Source of the DNA: a virus
DNA: 36,303 nt
Reading direction: 5' to 3' (one strand)
Virus record (IMG/VR): IMGVR_UViG_3300027730_000074
Location: 1-36,303 of that record
Shown: one piece after another, positions 15,150 to 22,693 of the stretch
Numbering within the stretch: position 1 is the stretch's first letter
Layout of the letters: each line of letters starts with the position of its first letter
Program-made: the position numbers and the translations under genes
Notes under the pieces: generated by a model
Database searches by the model: none
The model's input: the letters and a program-made list of their open reading frames with translations, nothing else
What the model was told of the DNA's origin: nothing

Positions 15150-15362
15150 ATGTCAAAAGTAACAAAAAAAACAGTAAGAATCAAAGAAAGTGAATTAGTT
15201 GATTTAATTGACAATATCGTTAATGAAGCCGTTACAGTTAAAAAACAAGAGTGGATTAGCGAACAAGCTAAAAAACAGATAGATAAAACGACTGTATTAG
15301 AAAGCAAAATCGCTAAGTTAGAGTCCGCTGTTAAGTCTTTAACTGAAAGCAAAAAGAAGTAA
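15150..15362 (+). CDS. Tagged small coiled-coil protein
   Basis: The product is 70 aa. MSKVTKKTVRIKESELVDLI and the following DNIVNEAV form a tag-like segment containing IKE and VNE-Ala. The pattern (I/V)xI(T/K)E(S/G)(Q/E)(L/F) is shared with the N-termini at 8378 and 10743. The C-terminal half is a coiled coil (TVLESKIAKLESAVKSLTESK). It may be an internal head or scaffold-associated peptide. A terminator follows. Confidence 0.72.
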   Translation: MSKVTKKTVRIKESELVDLIDNIVNEAVTVKKQEWISEQAKKQIDKTTVLESKIAKLESAVKSLTESKKK

Positions 15363-15383
15363 TTATACTGCCAAAAATATTAA

Positions 15384-15421
15384 TGGCTAGGCATCTTTTC
15401 AGAATGTCTAGCTATTTTTTT
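15384..15421 (+). terminator. Rho-independent terminator
   Basis: TGGCTAGGCAT (15384-15394) pairs with ATGTCTAGCTA (15404-15414) with one G-T pair, followed by a run of T. Confidence 0.8.
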
Positions 15422-15446
15422 GTATTTACTTGTCGCAAATTTATTC

Positions 15447-15454
15447 TATTTTTG
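15447..15454 (+). promoter_or_regulatory. Bacteroidota-type -7 element
   Basis: TATTTTTG lies 6 nt before the ATG at 15461. No well-spaced -33 TTG is visible; candidates lie at 14 and 24 nt. The leader would be very short. Confidence 0.45.
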
Positions 15455-15460
15455 TGACAT

Positions 15461-16150
15461 ATGGAAAAATTAATAGAAAAATTAGAAAGAGAATCGATTC
15501 CTTTGACATCTAGTGTTGAGAAGGATGAATTTATTTCTGCAAGTGAAAAATCGTTTGATTGTTTATTTGACGGTACTTCTAAATTTTATCCATGGAAATT
15601 TCCAACTAAAATACCCGAAAAGTTTAAAATAGGTGTTATTGTTGGTAGTAGTGGTAGTGGTAAAACTACGATGTTAAAACATTTTGGTATCGAAGAAAAA
15701 CCCATTTGGGGCTTAAATAAGGCTGTTATATCACATTTTGATTCTCCAGATGATGGAATCAACAGACTTAGTTCAGTAGGTTTTAATTCTATACCTTCAT
15801 GGTATAAACCATATTCTGTTTTATCAAACGGTGAAAAATTCAGGGCTGATTTAGCTCGTAAAATTAAATCAAACGCTGTTATTGATGAATATACTAGTGT
15901 TGTTGATAGAAACGTGGCTAAAGCGGCCAGTGTAGCATTATCTCGTTATATAAAGACGAATGACATTGAGAACGTTGTTTTATCAACATGCCATTACGAT
16001 ATTTTAAATTGGATAGAACCAGATTGGGTGCTTAACACAGACACTGGTGAATTGCTTAACGGTTTTTTTTTGTCCGAAAACCAATCATTATCAAAATATA
16101 TCGCACAAACTATGATACTTGGCGAATGTTTAAAGACCATCACTATTTAG
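15461..16150 (+). CDS. ABC-type ATPase half of a frameshifted ATPase-GNAT gene
   Basis: The product is 229 aa. Walker A is GSSGSGKT (62-69), the ABC signature-like loop is LSNGE (121-125), Walker B is AVIDE (139-143), and the switch histidine is in STCHYD. The reading frame ends soon after a T9 run (16063-16071). In the -1 frame, open from 16060, the sequence continues RFFFVRKPIIIKIYRTNYDT into the GNAT gene. Phage proteins that join exactly these two domains are familiar to me. The last 27 or so residues of this frame (from the T-run onward) are therefore probably out-of-frame sequence. It may be a soluble ATPase regulating the acetyltransferase. Confidence 0.82.
   Translation: MEKLIEKLERESIPLTSSVEKDEFISASEKSFDCLFDGTSKFYPWKFPTKIPEKFKIGVIVGSSGSGKTTMLKHFGIEEKPIWGLNKAVISHFDSPDDGINRLSSVGFNSIPSWYKPYSVLSNGEKFRADLARKIKSNAVIDEYTSVVDRNVAKAASVALSRYIKTNDIENVVLSTCHYDILNWIEPDWVLNTDTGELLNGFFLSENQSLSKYIAQTMILGECLKTITI
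16063..16071 (+). other. T9 homopolymer, candidate -1 frameshift or slippage site
   Basis: GG followed by nine T links the ATPase frame to the GNAT frame if one T is re-read or inserted. The -1 frame has a TAA at 16057-16059, so the switch must occur at the T-run or just after. It could be a programmed frameshift, a real inactivating deletion, or a homopolymer undercall. Confidence 0.6.
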
Positions 16151-16548
16151 ATGGGAATATAAATAAAGCATCCAGATGCTATATTGGTGTTTGGGAAGAC
16201 CAAGTGGTTGCTTTTGGAGCTACGCTTACATTACCTAATGGAAATATAAAAAATGGTTGGCGAGGACACAGAACAGTTGTCTTGCCTGACTATCAAGGAA
16301 TGGGTATTGGTGTTAGATTTTCTGACGCTATTGGTCAGATACATGTAGACCAAGGCCATAGATATTTTTCTAGAACTGCCCATCCAAGAATGGGGTTATA
16401 CCGTTCAAGGTCTAAATTATGGAGACCAACCAGCAAGAACCGAGTTTTACGCACTGATATTAATCATTTAAACATATTTAAAAACCACTACACGGATAAT
16501 AAAAGAATATGTTTTTCACACGAGTATATTGGTTATGTGAGAATATGA
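16126..16548 (+). CDS. GNAT acetyltransferase half of the ATPase-GNAT gene
   Basis: The product is 140 aa from the first ATG in frame. The acetyl-CoA-binding motif A is VVLPDYQGMGIG (QGMGIG at 57-62), after the strand VAFGATLTLP. HHYLDG at the start and RGHRTVV are typical of the phage and bacterial ATPase-fused GNAT group. The true start may be upstream: the frame is open back to 16060 and the joined product would be about 360 aa. It overlaps the ATPase frame by 25 nt. The acetylation target is unknown. Confidence 0.78.
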   Translation: MFKDHHYLDGNINKASRCYIGVWEDQVVAFGATLTLPNGNIKNGWRGHRTVVLPDYQGMGIGVRFSDAIGQIHVDQGHRYFSRTAHPRMGLYRSRSKLWRPTSKNRVLRTDINHLNIFKNHYTDNKRICFSHEYIGYVRI

Positions 16549-16553
16549 TTTAA

Positions 16554-16646
16554 ACGCTCAATAATGTTTTCATCATATTTAATCACTATGCCGATAATAA
16601 ACGTTTATGTGGTAGTTTTGAGTTTATAGGTGAGGTTAAAGTTTAA
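16554..16646 (+). pseudogene. Relic copy of the GNAT C-terminal tail
   Basis: Right after the GNAT stop, a third frame with no start codon encodes FNHYADNKRLCGSFEFIGEV and ends KV-stop at 16646. This parallels the real tail FKNHYTDNKRICFSHEYIGY. It looks like a divergent duplicate of the last 23 codons, or the original tail displaced by recombination. It overlaps the end of the convergent gene by 4 nt. Confidence 0.6.
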
Positions 16647-17983
16647 AAACTGTTTAATTTTTCATTTAACAATTTTTTAATGAGAACTTTAGTTTCATTA
16701 ATTTCTTCATAAGGTATGATACTAACAACCCAATCTAAATTACCTATTTTACCTCTTTTAATTTCTTTAAATGTTGGGTTTTGTGATTTTATATTGCTTA
16801 ACCTATTATCTAAATTACCAGAATCGTCAAACAATAAAGAAATTTTATATATTTTAACATTACCAGTTTTATACGATATTCTGTAGTTATTCATATCAAC
16901 ATTAATAGAGTTAATATCAATATAAACATTTTTGGTTTCTGAATTTAATTTATTTCTTAAATCATTGATATCAGTACCACTTATTTTTTGTGTTGTTTGA
17001 TTAGTTATATTTGACGTGTTTTTATTATCAGAAGCAACAAAAAAGCTTTGTCTATATGTTATAACTTTACCATTTAAATTAAACGAAATATCAATTGGTT
17101 TACCAACTTGTTTAGCACCACCACCATAATAATTTTCTAATCTATCAATCAAACCAGTTATTTGGTTATCGTGTCTTTCAGCATATCTTGAACCTATTGA
17201 ACCTCTGGTTGTAAAATGATTATATGCAATTCCATCTTGTGATTGTATAATATCACAAGATGCTTTGGTTATTATTTTATCACCTTGTATGTATGTTTTT
17301 ACTTCTATATTAGAGACATCAGGTGTATTACCGTTTTGAATTTGATTGGTTAATTCATCTTCTATTCTTTTTTCAAAATCATCTTGTAATCTATTTGAAC
17401 CTAAAGCACCATGAACTAAATCTAAATCTGGATTTGATATTGGTTGTGAAGCTTCAAAATTTACTTTAGATAATACTTTTTGGGTTTGTGTTTGTGTTTG
17501 TGTTGTTGGTGTTAAATTCATACCCTTGCTTACGTTAGGACTTCCCATTAAACCTAACCCTAAAGCAGCAGCAGCTATTGATTTTTTTATATTTTCATTA
17601 GTTTTTTCTTTTCCATTCTCCCATTTTTTCTTAGCTTCTTTTTCCATTTTTTCTATTCTATCATAGTAATCTGGAAATTCAGTAACGTGGTCCATTGCTA
17701 TTTCAGTCGCTTTCTCTTTGTCATTGGTATGTTCTTTTTCAATCTCAATACCTTTTTTAATTTGAGATTCAATTTTTTCAACTGATACGTTAAATTTTTT
17801 TGCTATGTCTTTAATAGACAACTTATCAGCTTTACCACCTTTGATTGAATTATTTTTTTCCACAGATTCATTAGCATTTGCGTAAAGAGCAGCTAAATAT
17901 TTATCTACCGAACCTTTGGTACAACCAACTTTGGCTCCAGTATCTTTTTTGTACACGCAATTTCCTTTAACTTTATAAGGCAT
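16643..17983 (-). CDS. Large virion-type protein with N-terminal KKDTGxKVGCTKG domain
   Basis: The product is 446 aa. Its N-terminus, MPYKVKGNCVYKKDTGAKVG followed by CTKGSVDKYLAALYAN, is a motif I associate with tail- or head-associated proteins of large environmental phages. Residues about 50-125 (EIEKEHTNDKEKATEIAMDH and FPDYYDRIEKME) look like the DUF5661-type helical domain. A hydrophobic stretch, SIAAAALGLGLMG, and a TQTQTQTQ repeat follow. The C-terminal half is beta-rich. It ends VLIKKLLNEKLNSF, a C-terminal version of the LxE tag. The role is structural or injected, by inference. Confidence 0.78.
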   Translation of the reverse strand: MPYKVKGNCVYKKDTGAKVGCTKGSVDKYLAALYANANESVEKNNSIKGGKADKLSIKDIAKKFNVSVEKIESQIKKGIEIEKEHTNDKEKATEIAMDHVTEFPDYYDRIEKMEKEAKKKWENGKEKTNENIKKSIAAAALGLGLMGSPNVSKGMNLTPTTQTQTQTQKVLSKVNFEASQPISNPDLDLVHGALGSNRLQDDFEKRIEDELTNQIQNGNTPDVSNIEVKTYIQGDKIITKASCDIIQSQDGIAYNHFTTRGSIGSRYAERHDNQITGLIDRLENYYGGGAKQVGKPIDISFNLNGKVITYRQSFFVASDNKNTSNITNQTTQKISGTDINDLRNKLNSETKNVYIDINSINVDMNNYRISYKTGNVKIYKISLLFDDSGNLDNRLSNIKSQNPTFKEIKRGKIGNLDWVVSIIPYEEINETKVLIKKLLNEKLNSF

Positions 17984-17999
17984 TTTATTAAAATTTTAA

Positions 18000-18857
18000 T
18001 TATGATTTACTTAAATTAAATCTGGTTGTTATTGTTTTTACAGTTGGTATTAGAATTTCTGATATAATATTAACTATTTCTATCGCACTAAAAACAATAC
18101 CTATTAATGGTTCTTTTTTACCAAAACCAATAAACCAGTTTAAAATTTCATCAACCCCTAAGTTAGATGCCGCATCAGATATTAATTCTTTTAAACTATT
18201 AAAAATATTAACAATACTAGTAATGTTTGTAATTTGATTTTCTAATTGCTCTATTGCTAAATTTAATAACTTATCCAACCAATTTTTTTTACACCATATT
18301 AACATTACTGTTAATCCAAGCATTGTTACAAAACCAACCCAACCTTTTGAATTTAAAAATTTATTACCATATTCTAATATTTTATCTAAAAAAATTGTTA
18401 ATTTGTCAGTAAACCCTTTAATTTTAAAACCTAATTTAGTTAAAATATTATTAATTAATTTTTTAATCTCAACTATTGTTTCATTAAGATTTTTTTTAAC
18501 ATTTTCAATAGCTTCTTCCATTAATTTTGGGTCTAATAAAATATTTTTAAATAATATAGCCAATTCTTTTGTGTCTTTAATTGTTTTAATAAGTTGTAAA
18601 GATTTTTCTTTACCTTTTTGAACAACACTACCTAAATAACTATTGATAGAATCAATCATATTTTCAACTATAATTTGTTGTTCGATAACTGTTTGTTTAT
18701 AAGAAAATAAATTATTTTCAAATAAAGATTTATCAACACCTAAAATAGTAGTAACATAATAATCATCTTCTATAAGCAATAAAGAATGTTCTGACAATAA
18801 TTTTTTTTTATTATGTAAGTATAATTCTTCTCTTAAAATTTGTTTTGTACTATACAT
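18000..18857 (-). CDS. Tagged helical membrane-associated protein
   Basis: The product is 285 aa from the ATG at 18857, which overlaps the upstream stop (ATGTATAG); an in-frame ATG at 18881 would add 8 residues. The N-terminus MYSTKQILREELYL has the LRE tag. The protein is Leu/Ile/Lys-rich and helical, with a strong hydrophobic segment WVGFVTMLGLTVMLIW and further hydrophobic stretches (FSAIEIVNIISEILI). It could be an ejected membrane-interacting protein or a tape-measure-like internal protein. No enzyme motif. It sits between the GNAT-peptidase gene and the KKDTG-domain gene in one operon. Confidence 0.7.
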   Translation of the reverse strand: MYSTKQILREELYLHNKKKLLSEHSLLLIEDDYYVTTILGVDKSLFENNLFSYKQTVIEQQIIVENMIDSINSYLGSVVQKGKEKSLQLIKTIKDTKELAILFKNILLDPKLMEEAIENVKKNLNETIVEIKKLINNILTKLGFKIKGFTDKLTIFLDKILEYGNKFLNSKGWVGFVTMLGLTVMLIWCKKNWLDKLLNLAIEQLENQITNITSIVNIFNSLKELISDAASNLGVDEILNWFIGFGKKEPLIGIVFSAIEIVNIISEILIPTVKTITTRFNLSKS

Positions 18858-19581
18858 AAATCTCTGGGTGTAGTCTACCATATTTTCTAATTATGATACC
18901 AGCAACAGCATTTGCTTCGTTTTCAATTGGGCTCCCATCTTCACCATCTATAACAGCGTCTTTAAGTTTTCCATCTAAATTCTGTTTATGATGTACCAAT
19001 TCATGTGCTATAGAACGACACACATCGATTATTGCTCTGTCTTTGACATAAACTACAAGAAAACCAGTTGAATTGTAATACGCAGTTGTTTTTAAATCTG
19101 GAGTTCTCTCAAAAGCTAGTTTAACTTGTACACCATCATTTATCCCTAAAAACTCATTAGCAAAGTTTGTAAAGTCAGCTACTATTCTAATAGCTGACTC
19201 TTCTTTTGTCATAAGAGCTTCTCTAAGAAGTTTTTTTATAATTGGTTTCATGTTTTCATTTAATTTAGGGTATCTTATCATTGAATCCATGAATTCAAAG
19301 TTTTTGTATATGCCTTTATTATGTTTAAAACCGAAACGTTTATAAAATTGAATAAGTCTGTTTTTATTTCCACCAAAATCAGAAGAAGGTGTTAGTGTCA
19401 CTATTTGTTTATTTCTGTCAGCATAATTAACTATTGCTTGCATAATTTTAGTACCCACACCACCTTGTCTAGCTTCTGGTTTTAAAACTATTCTACTAAT
19501 TTTTAAACTGGTTCTATTTTCATAAATATCCAATCCGTCTAGATAATCACTGTAAAGTTTTTTAATTTCATCTTCAATCAT
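18850..19581 (-). CDS. GNAT acetyltransferase - LRE linker - zinc metallopeptidase fusion
   Basis: The product is 243 aa from the ATG at 19581; a TTG start at 19596 is unlikely because it would lie in the promoter-like motif. Residues 1-105 form a GNAT domain with the CoA loop ARQGGVGTKI (about 37-46) and FYKRFGF. Residues 111-122, MKPIIKKLLREA, are a tag-like helix with LRE-Ala. Residues 125-243 form a peptidase domain with AHELVHHKQ (His193, Glu194, His197) and IENEANAVAG as the likely third-ligand helix. Cleavage after LRE would release the peptidase from the acetyltransferase. Confidence 0.8.
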   Translation of the reverse strand: MIEDEIKKLYSDYLDGLDIYENRTSLKISRIVLKPEARQGGVGTKIMQAIVNYADRNKQIVTLTPSSDFGGNKNRLIQFYKRFGFKHNKGIYKNFEFMDSMIRYPKLNENMKPIIKKLLREALMTKEESAIRIVADFTNFANEFLGINDGVQVKLAFERTPDLKTTAYYNSTGFLVVYVKDRAIIDVCRSIAHELVHHKQNLDGKLKDAVIDGEDGSPIENEANAVAGIIIRKYGRLHPEIYV

Positions 19582-19584
19582 AAT

Positions 19585-19594
19585 TATAAATATC
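19585..19594 (-). promoter_or_regulatory. ATATTTATA motif, short-gap class
   Basis: The minus-strand GATATTTATA ends 3 nt before the ATG at 19581 and directly follows the clpC terminator. Confidence 0.5.
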
Positions 19595-19619
19595 AAAAAG
19601 GCCCCAAAAAGGGGCCTTT
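19595..19619 (-). terminator. Rho-independent terminator after the ClpC-like gene
   Basis: GGCCCC-AAAAA-GGGGCC with a T5 run in the minus-strand direction. It separates clpC from the next unit. Confidence 0.85.
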
Positions 19620-19624
19620 ATTAT

Positions 19625-21829
19625 TTATTTAGATTTAGATTTACTACCCTTTATTATTATGGCTTCTTTTTCTTTAATAAAATCTATACTAATTGTTTCA
19701 CCTTCTTTTATGTTTCCATTTAAAATTTCATCAGCAACAGCATCTTCCACATAATGTTGAATGGCTCTGGCTAATGGTCTAGCACCATAAGCTTCATCAT
19801 ATCCTTGTTTAGCCAAGTATTCAACCGCTTCTTTGCTTATTTTTAATTTGAAGTTCATTTCATTCAAACGTTTTTCTAAGCTTTCAACTTCAAGATATAT
19901 GATTTTATGTATATCTTCTTCTGTTAGTCCTCTGAATATTATAGCCTCATCAATACGATTTAAGAATTCTGGTCTGAACTTCTTTTTTAAAGCCTTTTCA
20001 ATTATCTCACGTGCTTTGTTTTCTTCATTAACAATAGTCGCAGCCGTTTCAAACCCTAAGCTCTTTCCAAAAGAATTAACTTCTTTAACACCAATATTTG
20101 ATGTCATGATAATAAGAGCGTTTTTAAAGTTTACTTTACGACCTAAACCATCAGTTAGTTGACCTTCATCTAATAATTGAAGTAACAGGTTGAAAACGTC
20201 TTCATGTGCTTTTTCTATTTCATCAAATAAGATTACGCAGTGTGGTTTTCTTCTTACTTTTTCAGTTAGTTGACCACCTTGTTCGTAGCCAACGTAACCT
20301 GGAGGCGCACCAACCATTCTGGATACTGAGTGTTTTTCCATATATTCAGACATATCCATTCTTACAAGCGCATCAACATCACCATAAACATGTTCAGCCA
20401 ATAATTTAGCTAATAAAGTTTTACCTACCCCGCTTGAACCAAGGAACATGAAAGAACCAACTGGTTTATTTTTATTTTTGATACCGATACGATTACGCTT
20501 TATAGCTTTTACGACTTTAGTAACGGCAGCATCTTGTCCTATAACTTTACCAGTAAGTTCTTTATCCAAGTTCATTAGTCTTTTGCTTTCCTGTGTTGAT
20601 ATTTTTGTCAAAGGTATACCAGTCATCATTGAAACCACTTCAGAGATTAGTTCTACACCAACCACAGTTGTTTTTTTCTCTAGAGTTGCATTCCAATCAT
20701 CCATAGCCGATTGAAGTTGCTCTAGAATTTTTCTTTCTTCATCTCTAAGTTTGGCAGCTTCTTCGTACTTTTGTTTTAAAACCACCTCTTTTTTCTTTTC
20801 TAAGATTTGGCTTTTCTTGATTTCTAATTCTTTAATTTTTTCTGGTTTTTCCAACACAACATTTGTTGTTGCACCAGCTTCATCCAAAACATCAATTGCT
20901 TTATCTGGCATCGACCTATCCATGATATATCTAGCTGATAATTTAACACATTCGTCAATTGCTTCTTCAGTATAAGTTACTTTATGGTGTTTTTCATACT
21001 TTTCTTTGATATTCATTAGAATTGTTTTGGTTTCTTCTAATGTTGGCTCTTCTACCAATACTTGTTGAAAACGTCTTGTAAGTGCTCCATCTTTTTCAAT
21101 ATTCTCACGATATTCATCCAATGTTGTGGCACCAATGATTTGTATTTCTCCACGAGCCAAGGCTGGTTTAAATATATTTGAAGCATCTAATGAGCCAGAA
21201 GCGTTTCCAGCTCCAACAATCGTATGTAGTTCATCAATAAAAAGAACTATGTCTGGGTTTGCTTTGCACTCTTCCAAAACAGCTTTCATTCTTTCCTCAA
21301 ATTGGCCACGATATTTTGTACCAGCAACAATTGATGCTAAATCTAACGTGAATATTCTTTTGTTTATTAGTGTTCTAGGTGCGTCACCATCTTTAATAAG
21401 TTGGGCCAGACCTTCAACAATTGATGTGTTGTGTGATAAAATTCCATTTGTGAAATAACGTCTGTTGGAATTTTCATTTAATTGAAAATCATACATAATT
21501 TCTTTATAACCCAAATTGTTTACTTCTAAAACCTCAGATTCTACTAAATTGCCATTATTATCAGATACCATAACGAACGAACCTATTTTTAGGTCTTTAA
21601 CAAATATTTCAGTTAAACCAACTGCTTCAAAAGTAGTTTCATCATATTCAGTAACAAATACAATATGATTATCAGCACATTTAAGTTCTTTTCCATCAGC
21701 TAATTTTAAATGGTATACTTCATAAAGAATTGTTTCATGTAATTTATCAATTTTTTTAAAACCAGTATCAGTAAGAATACTAAAATTATTAATATTCCAC
21801 GTTTTTGTAAATTTTTTTAATGTTTCCAT
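19625..21829 (-). CDS. clpC: C-terminal part of ClpC-like AAA+ unfoldase, preceded by C-intein
   Basis: The product is 734 aa. Residues 1-134 are a C-intein; residues 135-734 are ClpC from inside D1 onward. D1 begins TSIVEGLAQ, the second half of a Walker A, with Walker B VLFIDE (about 195-200) and arginine-finger region TRRF. A short M-domain-like stretch is seen (QKYEEAAKLRDEERKILEQL). D2 has Walker A GSSGVGKT (464-471), Walker B VILFDE (532-537) and RPEFLNRID. The LGF tripeptide at about 591-593 sits where ClpC carries its ClpP-docking loop. It forms hexamers that unfold proteins for ClpP. Without splicing D1 lacks its P-loop. Confidence 0.92.
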   Translation of the reverse strand: METLKKFTKTWNINNFSILTDTGFKKIDKLHETILYEVYHLKLADGKELKCADNHIVFVTEYDETTFEAVGLTEIFVKDLKIGSFVMVSDNNGNLVESEVLEVNNLGYKEIMYDFQLNENSNRRYFTNGILSHNTSIVEGLAQLIKDGDAPRTLINKRIFTLDLASIVAGTKYRGQFEERMKAVLEECKANPDIVLFIDELHTIVGAGNASGSLDASNIFKPALARGEIQIIGATTLDEYRENIEKDGALTRRFQQVLVEEPTLEETKTILMNIKEKYEKHHKVTYTEEAIDECVKLSARYIMDRSMPDKAIDVLDEAGATTNVVLEKPEKIKELEIKKSQILEKKKEVVLKQKYEEAAKLRDEERKILEQLQSAMDDWNATLEKKTTVVGVELISEVVSMMTGIPLTKISTQESKRLMNLDKELTGKVIGQDAAVTKVVKAIKRNRIGIKNKNKPVGSFMFLGSSGVGKTLLAKLLAEHVYGDVDALVRMDMSEYMEKHSVSRMVGAPPGYVGYEQGGQLTEKVRRKPHCVILFDEIEKAHEDVFNLLLQLLDEGQLTDGLGRKVNFKNALIIMTSNIGVKEVNSFGKSLGFETAATIVNEENKAREIIEKALKKKFRPEFLNRIDEAIIFRGLTEEDIHKIIYLEVESLEKRLNEMNFKLKISKEAVEYLAKQGYDEAYGARPLARAIQHYVEDAVADEILNGNIKEGETISIDFIKEKEAIIIKGSKSKSK
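21428..21829 (-). other. C-intein of a naturally split intein
   Basis: 134 residues (METLKKF... to ...TNGILSHN). Block B is ELKCADNH, with the conserved His but Ala in place of the usual Thr. Block F is IMYDFQLNENSNRRY, followed by block G NGILSHN ending in the catalytic His-Asn. The next residue is Thr, the +1 nucleophile. No homing endonuclease domain is present. Confidence 0.9.
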
Positions 21830-21849
21830 TGTTATTATTGTTATTATTG
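21830..21849 (-). repeat. AACAATAAT repeat spacer at the intein break
   Basis: The 20-nt gap between the two intein halves is made of AACAATAAT-type repeats that also run into the upstream stop codon. In the upstream frame it contains several TAA stops. The downstream ATG is in the -1 frame relative to the upstream gene. Confidence 0.8.
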
Positions 21850-22644
21850 TTATTTGTTATTTAAAAATTCATTTAAACTAATTTTAATAACTTCACCAGT
21901 TATATCGTTTCTAATAACTATATTAGTATCAGAACAAATACACTTACCCACTCCAGGTTCACCAATCAAAACAGGGTTGTTTTTTTTCCTTCTGGATAAT
22001 ATTTGTGAAACTCTTTTAATTTGAACAGAACGGCCAGTTACTGGGTCTATTTCGCCTTTTTCAACAGCTTTAGATACATCTCTACAGAAGTTATCTAAAA
22101 CTGGTGTTTTACTTTTGTTGTCACTTTGCTTTGATTTCTTTTTAAATGATTCACTTTCATCATTAATATTTTCGTTTTCGTATACACTGTTGGTTTCATC
22201 TTTCATATTTTTTATAACATTTTTAAAATTATCGTATGTAACATCATAAAATTCGTTTAACATTTCACTTATATTGTTCTTTTTAGCTAAAATGGCCAAC
22301 ATGATGTGTATTGTATCAATCATATTGTCATTTAATTTTTCACATTCTTCGTCCAAAGACTTTATTAAAGCTTTTGTTTCATCTGAAAACGGAACAGTTT
22401 TTTTATGGTAAACAACAACTCTTGGGGTTATATCACTTCTTTTGAGATGGTCTGACAATCTATCATATAGTTCTGAAGTATTGACTTTTAACGCTTTAAG
22501 TACCTTAACACATTCATTATCATTATCCATCAAGATAGAAAGAACCAAATACTCTGGCCTAACTTTTGAATCATTAAACGATTTCGCCTCTTTAATAGAC
22601 TCGTTAATTATAATTTTAACTTTTGGGTATACTTCTCTGTTCAT
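21850..22644 (-). CDS. clpC: N-terminal part of ClpC-like AAA+ unfoldase, followed by N-intein
   Basis: The product is 264 aa. Residues 1-70 or so form a Clp N-terminal domain ([13 protein letters not shown], repeated in weaker form near [14 protein letters not shown]). After an acidic linker comes the start of D1: [40 protein letters not shown] and [12 protein letters not shown] (ending at 234). Residues 235-264 are the N-intein. The joined extein would be 234 + 600 = 834 aa, close to bacterial ClpC at about 810. A strong host-type promoter drives the pair, which are separated by 20 nt. Confidence 0.9.
   Translation of the reverse strand: MNREVYPKVKIIINESIKEAKSFNDSKVRPEYLVLSILMDNDNECVKVLKALKVNTSELYDRLSDHLKRSDITPRVVVYHKKTVPFSDETKALIKSLDEECEKLNDNMIDTIHIMLAILAKKNNISEMLNEFYDVTYDNFKNVIKNMKDETNSVYENENINDESESFKKKSKQSDNKSKTPVLDNFCRDVSKAVEKGEIDPVTGRSVQIKRVSQILSRRKKNNPVLIGEPGVGKCICSDTNIVIRNDITGEVIKISLNEFLNNK
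21853..21942 (-). other. N-intein of a naturally split intein
   Basis: 30 residues: [16 protein letters not shown] then [14 protein letters not shown]. Cys1 is the splicing nucleophile and block A is clear. The very short N-piece is the atypical split position seen in some viral inteins such as the AceL terminase intein. Block B and later blocks are in the downstream gene. Confidence 0.9.
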
Positions 22645-22660
22645 CTTCTTAGGCTTTTAG

Positions 22661-22692
22661 CAAAGGTACTAAATTATTTTTATTTTTACAAC
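22661..22692 (-). promoter_or_regulatory. Bacteroidota-type promoter for clpC
   Basis: Minus strand: GTTG (22692-22689), 20 nt, TACCTTTG (22668-22661), 16 nt before the ATG at 22644. Confidence 0.78.
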
Positions 22693-22693
22693 A

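Noticed and set aside
21830-21852. Simple frameshift between the two ClpC halves
   Set aside because: The downstream frame is -1, but there is no homopolymer slip site. The upstream frame ends in multiple stops and the downstream gene has its own ATG; the intein pieces meet at a usual viral split point.
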